64,000 bases of DNA. Origin: CALDTK01 sp965215215. Its GTDB lineage: Bacteria > Bacteroidota > Bacteroidia > Chitinophagales > Saprospiraceae. Shown one piece after another: positions 44,501-52,086 of the stretch. Where the stretch lies: contig OZ244043.1 of assembly GCA_965215215.1 (NCBI GenBank), positions 1,488,001 to 1,552,000 of the forward strand, written 5' to 3'. How positions within the stretch are numbered: position 1 is the stretch's first letter; each line of letters opens with the position of its first letter. The notes beneath the pieces are model-generated. The model saw only the letters and a list, made by a program, of their open reading frames with translations. It did not search any database and was not told the origin of the DNA. The position numbers were made by a program, and so were the translations under genes.

Positions 44501-44953
44501 GACCGGTTGGAGCTCGGTGCTCTTCTGGTTGATCCCCGCGAGCAGCAAGTCGTAGTTGGAAGCCTCCGGGGCGGTCGCCTGCTCGAGCTCCGCCCGCCGG
44601 CCGAGTTGGAGCAAGTTGAGCAGCTTGTCCTGGACGTTGGTAAAGTGACTCCCGATGATGGTGGCGGCCTGGTCGTGGGAGATTACGCTGCCCAGTCGGA
44701 AGTAGCGGGCGAGCGGTACGATCACCCAGCCGACCAGCGCGAGCGCGCTGACGGCGATGAACCCGTAAAATAAGGTTTTGCGGCCGACCCGATCCAAGTA
44801 CAGGTTGGCCTCGAGCAGGCTAACGGCCAGAAAGGCGAGGCCCACCACCGCCAGCGTGTAGAGCGTCCCCCGGATGACCTGGTTGAGGTAGTACTTCCGA
44901 ATGAACGCGTCGAGACGCTGGATGAGGCTGGCGTAGGCGCTAGTCTGTGGCAT
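41561..44953 (-). CDS. Giant DUF4175-type membrane-anchored coiled-coil protein
   Basis: 1130 residues. Two transmembrane segments near residues 30-50 and 60-80, and a third at about 150-172 (YALPPLLLLLVLLVAAPTLI), precede an Ig-like region to about 480. Then comes a very Glu/Gln/Lys-rich helical stretch (about 485-900), for example LLKRQSELNEQIEQSKQKFE, and a tail with repeated MQQMQQQM and EQMERAMENMKKQAE. The N-terminal half matches DUF4175. Function is unknown; the layout suggests an envelope scaffold spanning the periplasm. Two 13-bp words lie in it (SLSLKPGE and MRFGASLD). Confidence 0.82.
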   Translation of the reverse strand: MPQTSAYASLIQRLDAFIRKYYLNQVIRGTLYTLAVVGLAFLAVSLLEANLYLDRVGRKTLFYGFIAVSALALVGWVIVPLARYFRLGSVISHDQAATIIGSHFTNVQDKLLNLLQLGRRAELEQATAPEASNYDLLLAGINQKSTELQPVPFRTAIDLGQNRRYLRYALPPLLLLLVLLVAAPTLITDSTNRLVRNNEDFERPAPFAFVLPQGDLSVVQFEDFPLTVEARGEIVPAEAYVEIDGNPYQMKPEGSGRFSYNFASVAADVPFRVRSGEIASKSLTLDVIEKPNLLGFQVAVDYPGYTTRRDEVLDNLGDLTVPEGTKLRWTFEADHTESIEMRFGASLDTMTREGRELFQHEHRARRSTPYTVISGNAALPRADSVRYGLTVVPDRYPSISAETFRDSTQRNVLFFAGEAADDYGLSALRFVYIRKGPDGEEVPVEPISLAKPGGKVATFEHTFDIGSLSLKPGEEISYYFETLDNDGVNGAKSAKTPVESFKKKTLEEYSEARAEQTDDIKKKLKKSVEESREIQEEIKRLREKLLQERDVDWQAKQELDKLLKRQSELNEQIEQSKQKFEEQREEQAEFSEPDEELAERQEKLEEMFDQLQDPELQAIMEQIQELMEKLEKEQALDMMQEMEEGNDEQEQKLDRMLELFKQLDVEYDVQEAAKQLDSLAERQEELAEQTEQKDDQSANEEEQAAQEKLNEEFEKLTEKTEEIEQKNAELERPKETGTDKEAEEQVKQDQQEAGEEMKAGENKKAGGKQKQAAEKMKEMAQQMRESQESGEMEQMQEDMASMRQLLENLVSISFDQEDLMGTLAEVEVNTPRYVEEVQRQFKLEDDFQIVEDSLQALAKRVIQIESFVLDKVTDIKSQLGKSLGDLEERQVAEAGNRQQRVMTDVNDLALMLSESMQQMQQQMAAAMPGNQSCEKPGGKGQGKPGQEGPKDKMSQGQQSLKEQMERAMENMKKQAEGGKAGKRGQGGQPSSKEFAEMAAQQAALRKELRDKQRELQEMGQGSQELEETIDGMNKTEEDLVNKRLTNEMLKRQEDILTRLLEAEKAERQQDEDERRKSESAEQIERSLPPALEEYLKQRANQTDLYREVSPELRPYYRQLVERYFEELKAR
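43541..43553 (+). repeat. Dispersed 13-bp word, copy 18 (TTTTAGCGAAAGC)
   Basis: Antisense in the DUF4175 gene; the coding strand reads SLSLKPG. Confidence 0.9.
43916..43928 (-). repeat. Dispersed 13-bp word, copy 19 (TTTTGGCGCAAGC)
   Basis: Sense in the DUF4175 gene, encoding RFGASL. Confidence 0.9.
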
Positions 44954-45211
44954 AAGTAGAGAGGAAAGCGGATGACGCGGCGGGGGGCGAGGCCGGCTGT
45001 TTCAACGAGATAGCGGGGGGCATAGTTGCCCGGCGTACGGCGCCGGGGAGCTTGATCAAGGTAGTCGCCGTTCGGCCACACATAGCAAAAATCGGCCTAA
45101 GAATGTCGCGAACTAACACGATCCCGGCAAACCCAGATGTGGGTTCGAACACGGATGTAGGTACACGTATTCCGATTTGAGTAATTCATTCATATCAAAC
45201 CAATCCTAACC
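44954..45211. other. Spacer between divergent DUF4175 and beta-helix genes
   Basis: 258 bp with no gene. It should hold the promoters of both flanking genes; the last 40 bases before the beta-helix ATG are AT-richer. No exact TAnnTTTG element is seen. Confidence 0.5.
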
Positions 45212-48200
45212 ATGGACAGAAACTACATCAAATCCTTCACCCTCGGTCTGGCCGCGCTCCTGCTCGCGCTCCCGGGCTTCGCGGCCACCTTCGTGGTGAC
45301 CAACCTCAACGACGGCGGGGAGGGCTCCCTGCGCGCCGCGGTAGCCATGACGAACGACGGTGACCTCGTGGGCTTCTCAGCCGGCTTGAGCGGTACCATC
45401 GACCTCACGAGCGGGATGATCCGCATCGACAAGAGCATCCACATCGACGGCACGGGCATCACGATCAACTCCGCTAAGCGGAGCCGCGCCTTCTACATCC
45501 GCGACGTGCGCGAGGTCAAGCTCACCGGCTTCACCTTCCGCAAGAACACGGCCGAATCCGGCGGCGCGATCTACGTGAAGAAGAGTAAGCTCACCATCAC
45601 CGACGCGCGGTTCCTGGACAACAAAGCCACGGGCGCGGCGGCCGACATGGGCGGCGGCGCGATTTACGCGACGGACGAGAGTTACGTGACCATCGGCGAT
45701 ACCTACTTCGAGGGCAACGTGGCCGTCGGCGAGAAGGGCTCCGGCGGGGCCATCTTCAGCGGCGAGGGCGTCCAACTGCACATCTACCGCTCCACGCTGA
45801 AGCGCAACTTCTCGAAGCGCGCCGGTGGCGCCATCGAGGACGCGATGGGCGGTTCGATCTCGCTGTTCCAAGTGGACGGTACGCAGAACTTCTCCGGCGT
45901 GACCGATTCGACCGGCAACCCGGGCAACGGCGGTTTCCTCCACGTCACCGGCGACGCTTCGGTGATGGTCACCCAGGGGCGCTACACCGAGAACTACTCG
46001 TCCGCCGAGGGCGGGGCCTTCTGGAACGGCAGCGGCAAGATGAGCTTCGACAAGGTCCTGCTCGCCGACAACTACACCAATGGGGCCGACGCCGACCAGG
46101 GCGGCGGAGCCGTGTTCAACCAAGGTGGCTCGGTGCTCGCCACCAACCAGAGTCGCTTCCTACGCAACGCGGCCCAGGGCGCGAAAGGATCGGGTGGCGC
46201 TCTTTTCAACGCGGAAGGGGGCACGGTCGAAGTCTACAATTCGACCTTCGCCAACAATACGTCCAGCCGCGCCGGCGGAGCCATCGAAGATGCTTCCAAC
46301 AGCGAACTCGCCGTGCAGCTTTTCAACGTAACGGGTGAGTCTAACGACGCGGGTAGTAGCCCCGGCAACGGCGGTTTCCTCCACGTGAGCGGTACCGGCA
46401 ACGTGAACGTGCACGGTGGCTACTTCAACGAGAACCTCGCTACCGAAGGCGGCGCCTTTTGGAACGGCATGGGCACGCTACTTACGAATAGCGCGAGCAT
46501 GGCCATGAACATCGCCGACGGTGATGACGCCGACCAGGGCGGTGGAGCGATCTTCAACATGGGCGGAACGATCGACATTCGCAACGCCGACATCTCGGGT
46601 AACATGGCTACCGGAGCCAAAGGCTCGGGCGGCGGAATCTTCAACGCCGAAGGTGGAAGCGCTATCCTCAACAACGTCGTACTCACCAACAACAGCGCGA
46701 TGCGCGCCGGTGGCGGTGTGGAGGATGCCTCCAACACGAGTCTCGACGTGATCCGCGGGAGATTCGACAACAACTACGCAGGCATGGCTCCCGGCAACGG
46801 CGGTGGGATCCACATTACCGGAACCGCATCGCTGAAGGTGTTCGGGACCAAGTTTAACGGGAACGAGGCCGCCACAGAAGGAGGCGCCATCTGGAATGGC
46901 AAGGGTTCGGCGAGCATCGCGGCCGAGTTCAACGACAACCTAGCCCACGGCGACGATGCCGACCAGGGCGGTGGCGCGATCTTCAACCTCGCCGGCGACC
47001 TCGCGGTGTACAACTCCGAGTTTTACAACAACGAGGCCGATGGCGAGAAGGGCTCGGGCGGTGCCGTCTTGCTCGACACGACCGCAACCCCGGTACAGAT
47101 CGCGTTCACCAACGCAACTTTCGTCGGGAACAAGGCCTCTCGGGCCGGCGGCGCCATCGAGGACCGCAGCTTCCAGGGCGGAAACGATGTCACGCAAATC
47201 TTCATGAGTCGCTTCTTCGACAACGTAACGGGTAGCGCACCCGGTAACGGAGGCGCCATCCACATCTCGGGTACCGGTGACATGACCGTCAACCAGAGTG
47301 AATTCAAGGGCAACATAGCCGCCAACGAAGGTGGCGCGCTGTGGAACAGCGTTGGCCAAATGGTAATCGCCAAGTCCGTCGTAGATAGCAACGCAGCCAA
47401 CGGCGCAACGCCGATGAACGGCGGCGGTGGCGTCTTTAACAACGGAGGTACGATATACATGTCCGCCAGCTCCATCGTGCGCAACACCATCACCGGTGTC
47501 AACGCAATCGGTGGCGGCTTCCACAATGGTGCCGGTTCGACGGCCTTCATCGAGGCTTCGACCATCAGTTCGAACACTTCCGCCTTTAACGCGGCAGGTA
47601 TCGCGAACGCGGGTACGATGAGTATCAACGCATCGACGATTGCGCTCAATGAGGCCGCCAACAACGGCGGCGGTATCGGACAGGCCCCGACGGCTACCTC
47701 CGTTACCCTCGGTAGCACGGTGATCGCGTACAACGTCGGACCGAATCGCGGTTCGCAGGTAGATATCGCCGGTGATGCCGCGTACTTGAGCGCTGGCTAC
47801 AACCTCCTCGCCAGCGACGACGCCGGTTGGTTCTCACCCACGAGTACCGATAAGGAGGGCACCACGGATGCACCGATCGACCCCCTGCTCGGCGCACTTG
47901 AGTCCGTGATGGGTTTCCCCGTGCACACCCCACGCTGTGGGAGCCCGGTGATCGACATGGGCGACCCACGGCTTAACCGCGACGACCAACTCGGCGACGC
48001 CGCCGTTGGAACGCGCGACATTGGTGCCGTAGAATTTACGGATCCCAACTGTGAGGCAACGGACGATCTCGCCGCGGCAACTGCACCCGACTTCAAGCTC
48101 TACCCGACCGTGAATAACGGCAACTCGATCAGCGTTCAGCTCGAAGAGGATGTTGCTGGTGAGCTAGTAACCGTGCAGGTACTCGACGCTGGCGGTGTGG

Positions 48201-48331
48201 TCGTGCAGACCGCAAGGACGGCTTCCGTGTCGACGGAGTTCGCGCTGCCGGGTCTGACACCGGGCAACTACTTCCTGCGTGTAATCTCGCAGGACGCCGC
48301 GCAGACGAAGTCGTTTATTGTAACCCAGTAG
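45212..48331 (+). CDS. T9SS-exported right-handed beta-helix protein with superrepeats
   Basis: 1039 residues. Signal peptide (MDRNYIKSFTLGLAALLLAL), a VTNLNDGGEGSLRAAV start typical of choice-of-anchor/parallel-beta-helix proteins, then about four long superrepeats of 143-151 residues beginning near residues 145, 295, 441 and 584, with a partial fifth from 735. Each repeat has the same order of coil motifs: DQGGGAIFN, KGSGGAIF, RAGGAIEDAS, PGNGGFLHV, EGGAFWNG. The C-terminal 80 residues (FKLYPTVNNGNSISVQL ... PGNYFLRVISQ ... SFIVTQ) are a T9SS type-A sorting domain. It is likely a surface adhesin or polysaccharide-binding protein; no catalytic site is obvious. A terminator follows. Confidence 0.88.
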   Translation: MDRNYIKSFTLGLAALLLALPGFAATFVVTNLNDGGEGSLRAAVAMTNDGDLVGFSAGLSGTIDLTSGMIRIDKSIHIDGTGITINSAKRSRAFYIRDVREVKLTGFTFRKNTAESGGAIYVKKSKLTITDARFLDNKATGAAADMGGGAIYATDESYVTIGDTYFEGNVAVGEKGSGGAIFSGEGVQLHIYRSTLKRNFSKRAGGAIEDAMGGSISLFQVDGTQNFSGVTDSTGNPGNGGFLHVTGDASVMVTQGRYTENYSSAEGGAFWNGSGKMSFDKVLLADNYTNGADADQGGGAVFNQGGSVLATNQSRFLRNAAQGAKGSGGALFNAEGGTVEVYNSTFANNTSSRAGGAIEDASNSELAVQLFNVTGESNDAGSSPGNGGFLHVSGTGNVNVHGGYFNENLATEGGAFWNGMGTLLTNSASMAMNIADGDDADQGGGAIFNMGGTIDIRNADISGNMATGAKGSGGGIFNAEGGSAILNNVVLTNNSAMRAGGGVEDASNTSLDVIRGRFDNNYAGMAPGNGGGIHITGTASLKVFGTKFNGNEAATEGGAIWNGKGSASIAAEFNDNLAHGDDADQGGGAIFNLAGDLAVYNSEFYNNEADGEKGSGGAVLLDTTATPVQIAFTNATFVGNKASRAGGAIEDRSFQGGNDVTQIFMSRFFDNVTGSAPGNGGAIHISGTGDMTVNQSEFKGNIAANEGGALWNSVGQMVIAKSVVDSNAANGATPMNGGGGVFNNGGTIYMSASSIVRNTITGVNAIGGGFHNGAGSTAFIEASTISSNTSAFNAAGIANAGTMSINASTIALNEAANNGGGIGQAPTATSVTLGSTVIAYNVGPNRGSQVDIAGDAAYLSAGYNLLASDDAGWFSPTSTDKEGTTDAPIDPLLGALESVMGFPVHTPRCGSPVIDMGDPRLNRDDQLGDAAVGTRDIGAVEFTDPNCEATDDLAAATAPDFKLYPTVNNGNSISVQLEEDVAGELVTVQVLDAGGVVVQTARTASVSTEFALPGLTPGNYFLRVISQDAAQTKSFIVTQ

Positions 48332-48370
48332 TTTTGCCCTTAGGCTAGCTACCGTTTGTATAGGCATTTG

Positions 48371-48406
48371 AAAGGCCGCCTCTCACGTGTGTGGGAGGCG
48401 GCCTTT
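48371..48406 (+). terminator. Intrinsic terminator of the beta-helix gene
   Basis: A 12-bp stem, AAAGGCCGCCTC / GAGGCGGCCTTT, with a 12-nt loop, followed by a short T tract, 40 bp after the stop. The A run on the other side could let it act in both directions. Confidence 0.75.
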
Positions 48407-48536
48407 TGCTTGGGACAGCTCCGGACTGAAGCCCGGGGGAACTGCTTACCTAATAGCTAGTACGTGCGCCTTTAGATGAGGCGATACTAACTACGACGCC
48501 TGGGAGAGTCGCGCACCGCACCGGTGGGCGAGCGAT

Positions 48537-49334
48537 TTACGAGGTAGGGTCGGCGCCCGTGGAGCCGAAGACTTCGCCCGAGGTGTAGCTGCTCTCCTGC
48601 GTGGCGAGGAACACGTACATCGGCGCGATCTCGGCGGGCTGTCCGGGGCGTCCGTACGGTGTCGTGCTGCCGAACTGCTCGATCGAGTCCTGCGGCTGGC
48701 CGCCGGACGGCTGTAGTGGCGTCCAGAACGGACCCGGCGCTATGCCGTTGACGCGGATCCCGCGCTCGGCAACCTGCTTGGCGAGGGCCTTGAGGAAGCC
48801 GATGATGGCGAACTTCGTGGAGGCGTAATCGAGTAGGTTCTGCGAGGGCTTGGAGCCCTGGATAGAGGTCGTCATGATGATCGACGCACCCTTGGGCATG
48901 ATCGGGATGGCCGACTTCGAGAGCCAGAACATGGCGTATACGTTGGTCTTGTACGTATTGTCGAACTGCTCGGTGGTGATCTCGAAGATGGAGTCCTGTG
49001 CCGTCTGCTTGCCCGCGTTGATGACGAGCACATCGAGGCCGCCCATCGCCGACTGAGCGTCCTGGATGAGTTGAACGCAAAATGCCTCATCGCGTAGATC
49101 GCCGGGCAACTTGTGCAGCTTGCCACCTTCGGCCGCGAAGAGTTCGGCGAGACTGTCTACGTCTGGGGCTTCCTCGGCGAGGTAGTTAATCGCCACTTGG
49201 GCTCCCTCCCGGAAGTACGCGATGGCCGCCGCGCGGCCGATCCCACTGTCGCCACCGGTGATGAGGGCCTTGCGTCCCTTCATGCGGCCGAGGCCCTTGT
49301 AGCTCTCCTCCCCGTGGTCGGGGCGGGGGGTCAT
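48537..49334 (-). CDS. Short-chain dehydrogenase (SDR), 5' end cut by an IS66 element
   Basis: 265 residues from an internal ATG (MTPRPDHGEESYKGLGRMKG). SDR motifs are complete: GRKALITGGDSGIGRAAAIA (NAD site), LDVLVINAGKQ, the catalytic Ser region IIMTTSIQGSK and YASTKFAIIGFLKALAK (Tyr-x-x-x-Lys), then RVNGIAPGPFWTPLQPSGG. This is the YghA-like class, which normally has about 45 more residues at the N-terminus. Those residues are still encoded: the frame continues upstream to 49385 (GPPFPRQPLDAPGSIED) and then jumps across the insertion to 51663-51730. The catalytic core survives and might be translated from the internal ATG; normal expression from its own promoter is not possible. Confidence 0.9.
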   Translation of the reverse strand: MTPRPDHGEESYKGLGRMKGRKALITGGDSGIGRAAAIAYFREGAQVAINYLAEEAPDVDSLAELFAAEGGKLHKLPGDLRDEAFCVQLIQDAQSAMGGLDVLVINAGKQTAQDSIFEITTEQFDNTYKTNVYAMFWLSKSAIPIMPKGASIIMTTSIQGSKPSQNLLDYASTKFAIIGFLKALAKQVAERGIRVNGIAPGPFWTPLQPSGGQPQDSIEQFGSTTPYGRPGQPAEIAPMYVFLATQESSYTSGEVFGSTGADPTS

Positions 49335-49377
49335 GTCCTCGATCGAGCCCGGCGCGTCGAGCGGTTGGCGGGGGAAG

Positions 49378-49385
49378 GGCGGTCC
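49378..49385 (+). repeat. Target-site duplication, left copy
   Basis: GGCGGTCC; the right copy at 51663-51670 is AGCGGTCC. On the SDR coding strand they read GGACCGCC and GGACCGCT, a change in the last base only. Confidence 0.85.
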
Positions 49386-49406
49386 GTAAGCACTTAGCCA
49401 AGCCCG
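49386..49406 (+). repeat. Left inverted repeat of the IS66 element
   Basis: Begins GTAAGCACTTAGCCAAGC. Its complement matches 17 of 21 bases at 51642-51662. Confidence 0.88.
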
Positions 49407-49445
49407 TATTGTCGATTCGTCCCATCGGCCCGGAGGTTTGCGGGC

Positions 49446-49727
49446 ATGGCAAACCTATCCCACCTCCCCGATGCCTGGCGTCAATCTGGGCTCTCCCAAC
49501 GTGCTTTTTGCGAGCGCGAGGACATCAGTCTGGCGACCTTCAGCTACTGGCGCGGCAAAGAACTACGCGGCGAACAGCAGGCCGCCAGCGCGCCGGCCTT
49601 TACCGAAGTTATCGTTCAGCCTCAATGCCGCGCTCCCGGCGAGGCGCCCGCCATCGAGATTACCTACCCCGATGGTACTCGCGTGCGCATCCCCACGCCG
49701 ACGCTGTCATCCCCCGTGCGGTGCTAG
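49446..49727 (+). CDS. tnpA: IS66 accessory protein TnpA
   Basis: 93 residues: MANLSHLPDAWRQSGLSQRA, then FCEREDISLATFSYWRGK, a small HTH-like module found as the first gene of IS66 elements. The C-terminal half (ITYPDGTRVRIPTP) matches the usual beta tail. Its stop overlaps the tnpB start by 7 bp. Confidence 0.9.
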   Translation: MANLSHLPDAWRQSGLSQRAFCEREDISLATFSYWRGKELRGEQQAASAPAFTEVIVQPQCRAPGEAPAIEITYPDGTRVRIPTPTLSSPVRC

Positions 49728-50074
49728 CCCTCGCCCCCGGGGTGCGGCTCTACTTCTACACCGGGGTATGCGACATGCGCAAGGGCTACGCCGGGCTGAG
49801 TGGCGTGGTTCGCTCGGCCTTCGGTCGTGATCCGGCCGATGGGGCGATCTACTGCTTTTGCAACCGCCGCCGCGACCGCATCAAACTCCTCTGTTTCGAG
49901 GGCGACGGGTTCGCCGTCTACTACAAAGTCCTCGCTGAGGGCACCCTCGAAGTACCGCAGCCGTCGTCAAAGGCTCCGTACGCCGCGGTGTCGCCCGAGA
50001 CACTGCGCCTGATCCTCGGGGGCGTCAAGCTAGCCTCCATCGAGCGGAGAAAGCGCTACCGAAAAGCGGCCTAA
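49721..50074 (+). CDS. tnpB: IS66 Orf2-like protein TnpB
   Basis: 117 residues from GTG 49721. The family core is intact: RLYFYTGVCDMRKGYAGLSG, IYCFCNRRRDRIKLLCFEGD and GFAVYYKVLAEGTLEVP, split by short spacers. It is needed for IS66 transposition, though its biochemical role is not known. Overlaps tnpA by 7 bp. Confidence 0.92.
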   Translation: MLALAPGVRLYFYTGVCDMRKGYAGLSGVVRSAFGRDPADGAIYCFCNRRRDRIKLLCFEGDGFAVYYKVLAEGTLEVPQPSSKAPYAAVSPETLRLILGGVKLASIERRKRYRKAA

Positions 50075-50136
50075 GCACCAGTAATTGCTAGCGTTTCAGC
50101 TTGGACGACCGAGGGGCGTTTCGTACTTTGAGGGCC

Positions 50137-51654
50137 GTGGCAACTGACACACTTCTCCTGGCCAAGGACAAGCGAATCGCCCAGCTCGAGGCACAAATCC
50201 AAGCGCTCGAACAGGCTAATGAGGCGCTCTTGCGCCAGCTTCACGCCCGTCGCTCGGAGCGGTTCATCCCAGCTGGCGACGAGCAGCTCAATCTGTTCAG
50301 CGAGGTTGACGAGCAGATCGACATCGAAGAGCCGGCTAAGTCCACCGAGCCCGAGGCCGTCGTTACAAGGCACCCCGGCCGCAACCCCCTACCGGCACAC
50401 TTCCCGCTCGAGGTAGAAGTCGTCGCCCCTGGACAGACCGACGCCGAGCGCGGCGAGTACGATGAGGCTAAGCTCGAACGCGAAGGGCACGTGCTCATAG
50501 GCTACGAAACTTCAGAGCGCGTTGAGTACCGGCCCGCGCAGTACGTGCGTATCCTCCAAAAGCGACCCACTTACAGATGCCTGGCCACCGGCGAGGTGAG
50601 TTGTGCTCACGCCCGCGACCGCGTGCTGGCCCGCTCGATAGCGGACGAAACGCTCGCCGCGGACGTGATCTTGAAGAAGTTTCTCGACCACCAGCCGCTC
50701 TACCGGCAGGCCGAGGCGCTCAAGCGCGACTACGACTGGGCTCTGAGTCCCGCCACGATGGGCAAGTGGGTCGAGCGCGTCGCCGCGACCCTCAAGCCGC
50801 TGTACAACGCGCTCGTGGACCGGATCATGGCCACGGACTACGTGCAGATGGACGAGTCCGGCATCCGCGTTCTCTCGGCCGACAAGCCCCGAGCGAGTCA
50901 CCAGGGCTGGATGTGGCTCGTGCGCGATCCGACGACCGAGGCCGTAGCCTTCCGCTACGACAAGAGCCGCGGGTCGAAGCTGCCGGCCTCGGTGCTCGCG
51001 GACTTCAGCGGCGTGCTGCAGACCGACGGGTGGGGCCCCTACAAAACGGCCCTCGCAGGACTGCGGGCTAAGGGAGCCGACATACGTCAGATTGGATGCC
51101 TAGCCCACATCCGGCGCAAGCTCTTCGAGGCCACCGGCTCCGATCCAAGCGCGAAACAGGCCTTGGGTATCATCCAGCGCATCTACGCCCTCGAAGCTCG
51201 GTGGCGAGGTCTGCCGCCTGATCAGCGACTAGCAGAACGCAAAGCCCAACTCACGCCGGTGTTCGCCGAGTTGACTGCTTGGCTAGCGAAGGACCAGCAC
51301 GCCCCCATCCCGAAGACGCCCCTGGGCAAGGCCATCGGCTACGCCCGCCACCAGTGGCCGTCGCTGAGCGTGGTGCTCGAAGATGGGCGCGTCGAACTCG
51401 ACAACAATGGCATCGAGAATCAAGTCCGCCCGCTGGCCCTCGGCAGGAAGAATTACCTGTTCGCCGGCAATCACGGGGCGGCCGAGAACATTGCCGTGCT
51501 GTACAGTCTGCTATTGAGCTGCAAGGCGGCTGGTGTCAACCCGCGGGCCTGGCTCAACGACACGCTCGCTCGCATCCTACCACACCCAGTCAATCGCGTG
51601 GCCGAGCTGCTGCCTAGTAATTTTAGTCCAGAACTTCGGGACGGGGTTGGCTAA
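50137..51654 (+). CDS. tnpC: IS66 transposase TnpC
   Basis: About 505 residues from GTG 50137 (TTG starts at 50101 or 50128 are possible). An N-terminal coiled segment (KDKRIAQLEAQIQALEQANE) leads to the zinc-finger/HTH region and the DDE domain: YVQMDESGIRVL (first Asp), VLQTDGWGPYKTAL (second Asp), CLAHIRRKLFEA and ELDNNGIENQVRPLALGRKN (Glu), with the IS66-typical AAENIAVLYSLLLSCKAAGV tail. No frameshift or stop interrupts it. Confidence 0.94.
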   Translation: MATDTLLLAKDKRIAQLEAQIQALEQANEALLRQLHARRSERFIPAGDEQLNLFSEVDEQIDIEEPAKSTEPEAVVTRHPGRNPLPAHFPLEVEVVAPGQTDAERGEYDEAKLEREGHVLIGYETSERVEYRPAQYVRILQKRPTYRCLATGEVSCAHARDRVLARSIADETLAADVILKKFLDHQPLYRQAEALKRDYDWALSPATMGKWVERVAATLKPLYNALVDRIMATDYVQMDESGIRVLSADKPRASHQGWMWLVRDPTTEAVAFRYDKSRGSKLPASVLADFSGVLQTDGWGPYKTALAGLRAKGADIRQIGCLAHIRRKLFEATGSDPSAKQALGIIQRIYALEARWRGLPPDQRLAERKAQLTPVFAELTAWLAKDQHAPIPKTPLGKAIGYARHQWPSLSVVLEDGRVELDNNGIENQVRPLALGRKNYLFAGNHGAAENIAVLYSLLLSCKAAGVNPRAWLNDTLARILPHPVNRVAELLPSNFSPELRDGVG

Positions 51655-51662
51655 GCGGATAC
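51642..51662 (-). repeat. Right inverted repeat of the IS66 element
   Basis: Ends ..TTGGCTAAGCGGATAC on the plus strand; overlaps the last codons and stop of tnpC. Confidence 0.88.
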
Positions 51663-51670
51663 AGCGGTCC
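51663..51670 (+). repeat. Target-site duplication, right copy
   Basis: AGCGGTCC; partner of 49378-49385. Confidence 0.85.
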
Positions 51671-51730
51671 GGGGTACATGGAGATGGGATCGCGCATCTC
51701 CCACTGATTCTTGACGGGTTGGTTGGACAT
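51663..51730 (-). pseudogene. Severed 5' end of the SDR gene
   Basis: From the ATG at 51730 on the minus strand the frame reads MSNQPVKNQWEMRDPISMYP, then GP, and reaches the target duplication, where it would continue as PPFPRQPLDAPGSIED at 49385 without the element. Reading on into the IS it meets a TAA at 51623-51625. The joined sequence is the usual N-terminus of YghA-like SDRs. The natural promoter must lie to the right, so the insertion separates it from the catalytic part. Confidence 0.88.
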
Positions 51731-52022
51731 AGATCTTTCGGCTTGAGTTTGGATGAAAGAGTCAGGAACGCGGCCGAAAGAATCGTGTTCTAAGACGGGG
51801 TTTAGCCTAATTCGCGCGTCATGTTTTTAGTTATCTGCTTCAGACGATTACCTAATGCAATACGTCGGAATTTGACGCATTGAAAGGACCTTCGAGAGTC
51901 TCTGCTCAATCGCTCGAGTGCTTAGTATATGCATTAAGGGCGATTCCATGCCACAGCATTTCAGTACGTCCGCAAGACAGTATTAGCTATCGCTTAAAAG
52001 AGTCGAACGTGTCCTAGCACGA
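51731..52022. other. Spacer right of the disrupted SDR start
   Basis: AT-richer than the window average and without a supported gene; should hold the original SDR promoter. Confidence 0.45.
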
Positions 52023-52065
52023 TGTATAGAGCCGCTTCCCGCCAGGTGAGGAGCGGCTCTATACA
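52023..52065 (-). terminator. Long hairpin at the 3' end of the first YqaE-like gene
   Basis: A 14-bp perfect stem, TGTATAGAGCCGCT / AGCGGCTCTATACA, with a 15-nt loop, 21 bp after the stop codon of the minus-strand gene. It has no T run, so it may act as a transcript-end stabiliser or factor-dependent terminator. Confidence 0.55.
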
Positions 52066-52086
52066 GGTGGGAAGAACGATCTTGGT

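Larger units (their letters stand above)
49386..51662 (+). mobile_element. Complete IS66-family insertion sequence, 2277 bp
   Basis: Three genes in the IS66 order (tnpA-like, tnpB, tnpC) between imperfect terminal inverted repeats at 49386-49406 and 51642-51662 (17 of 21 positions match), starting GTAAGC as usual for the family. Flanks show a near-perfect 8-bp direct repeat (ggcggtcc / agcggtcc, 7 of 8), the expected target-duplication length. It is inserted in the coding start of the SDR gene. All three frames are open, so the element may be active. It contains no copy of the dispersed 13-bp word. Confidence 0.93.

Noticed and set aside
43571..44773. 400-codon plus-strand open frame
   Set aside because: Antisense shadow of the DUF4175 gene with no domain.
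45644..47700. Possible CRISPR-like array
   Set aside because: The repeated DNA is coding, with periods of 430-450 bp that keep frame and give beta-helix coils.
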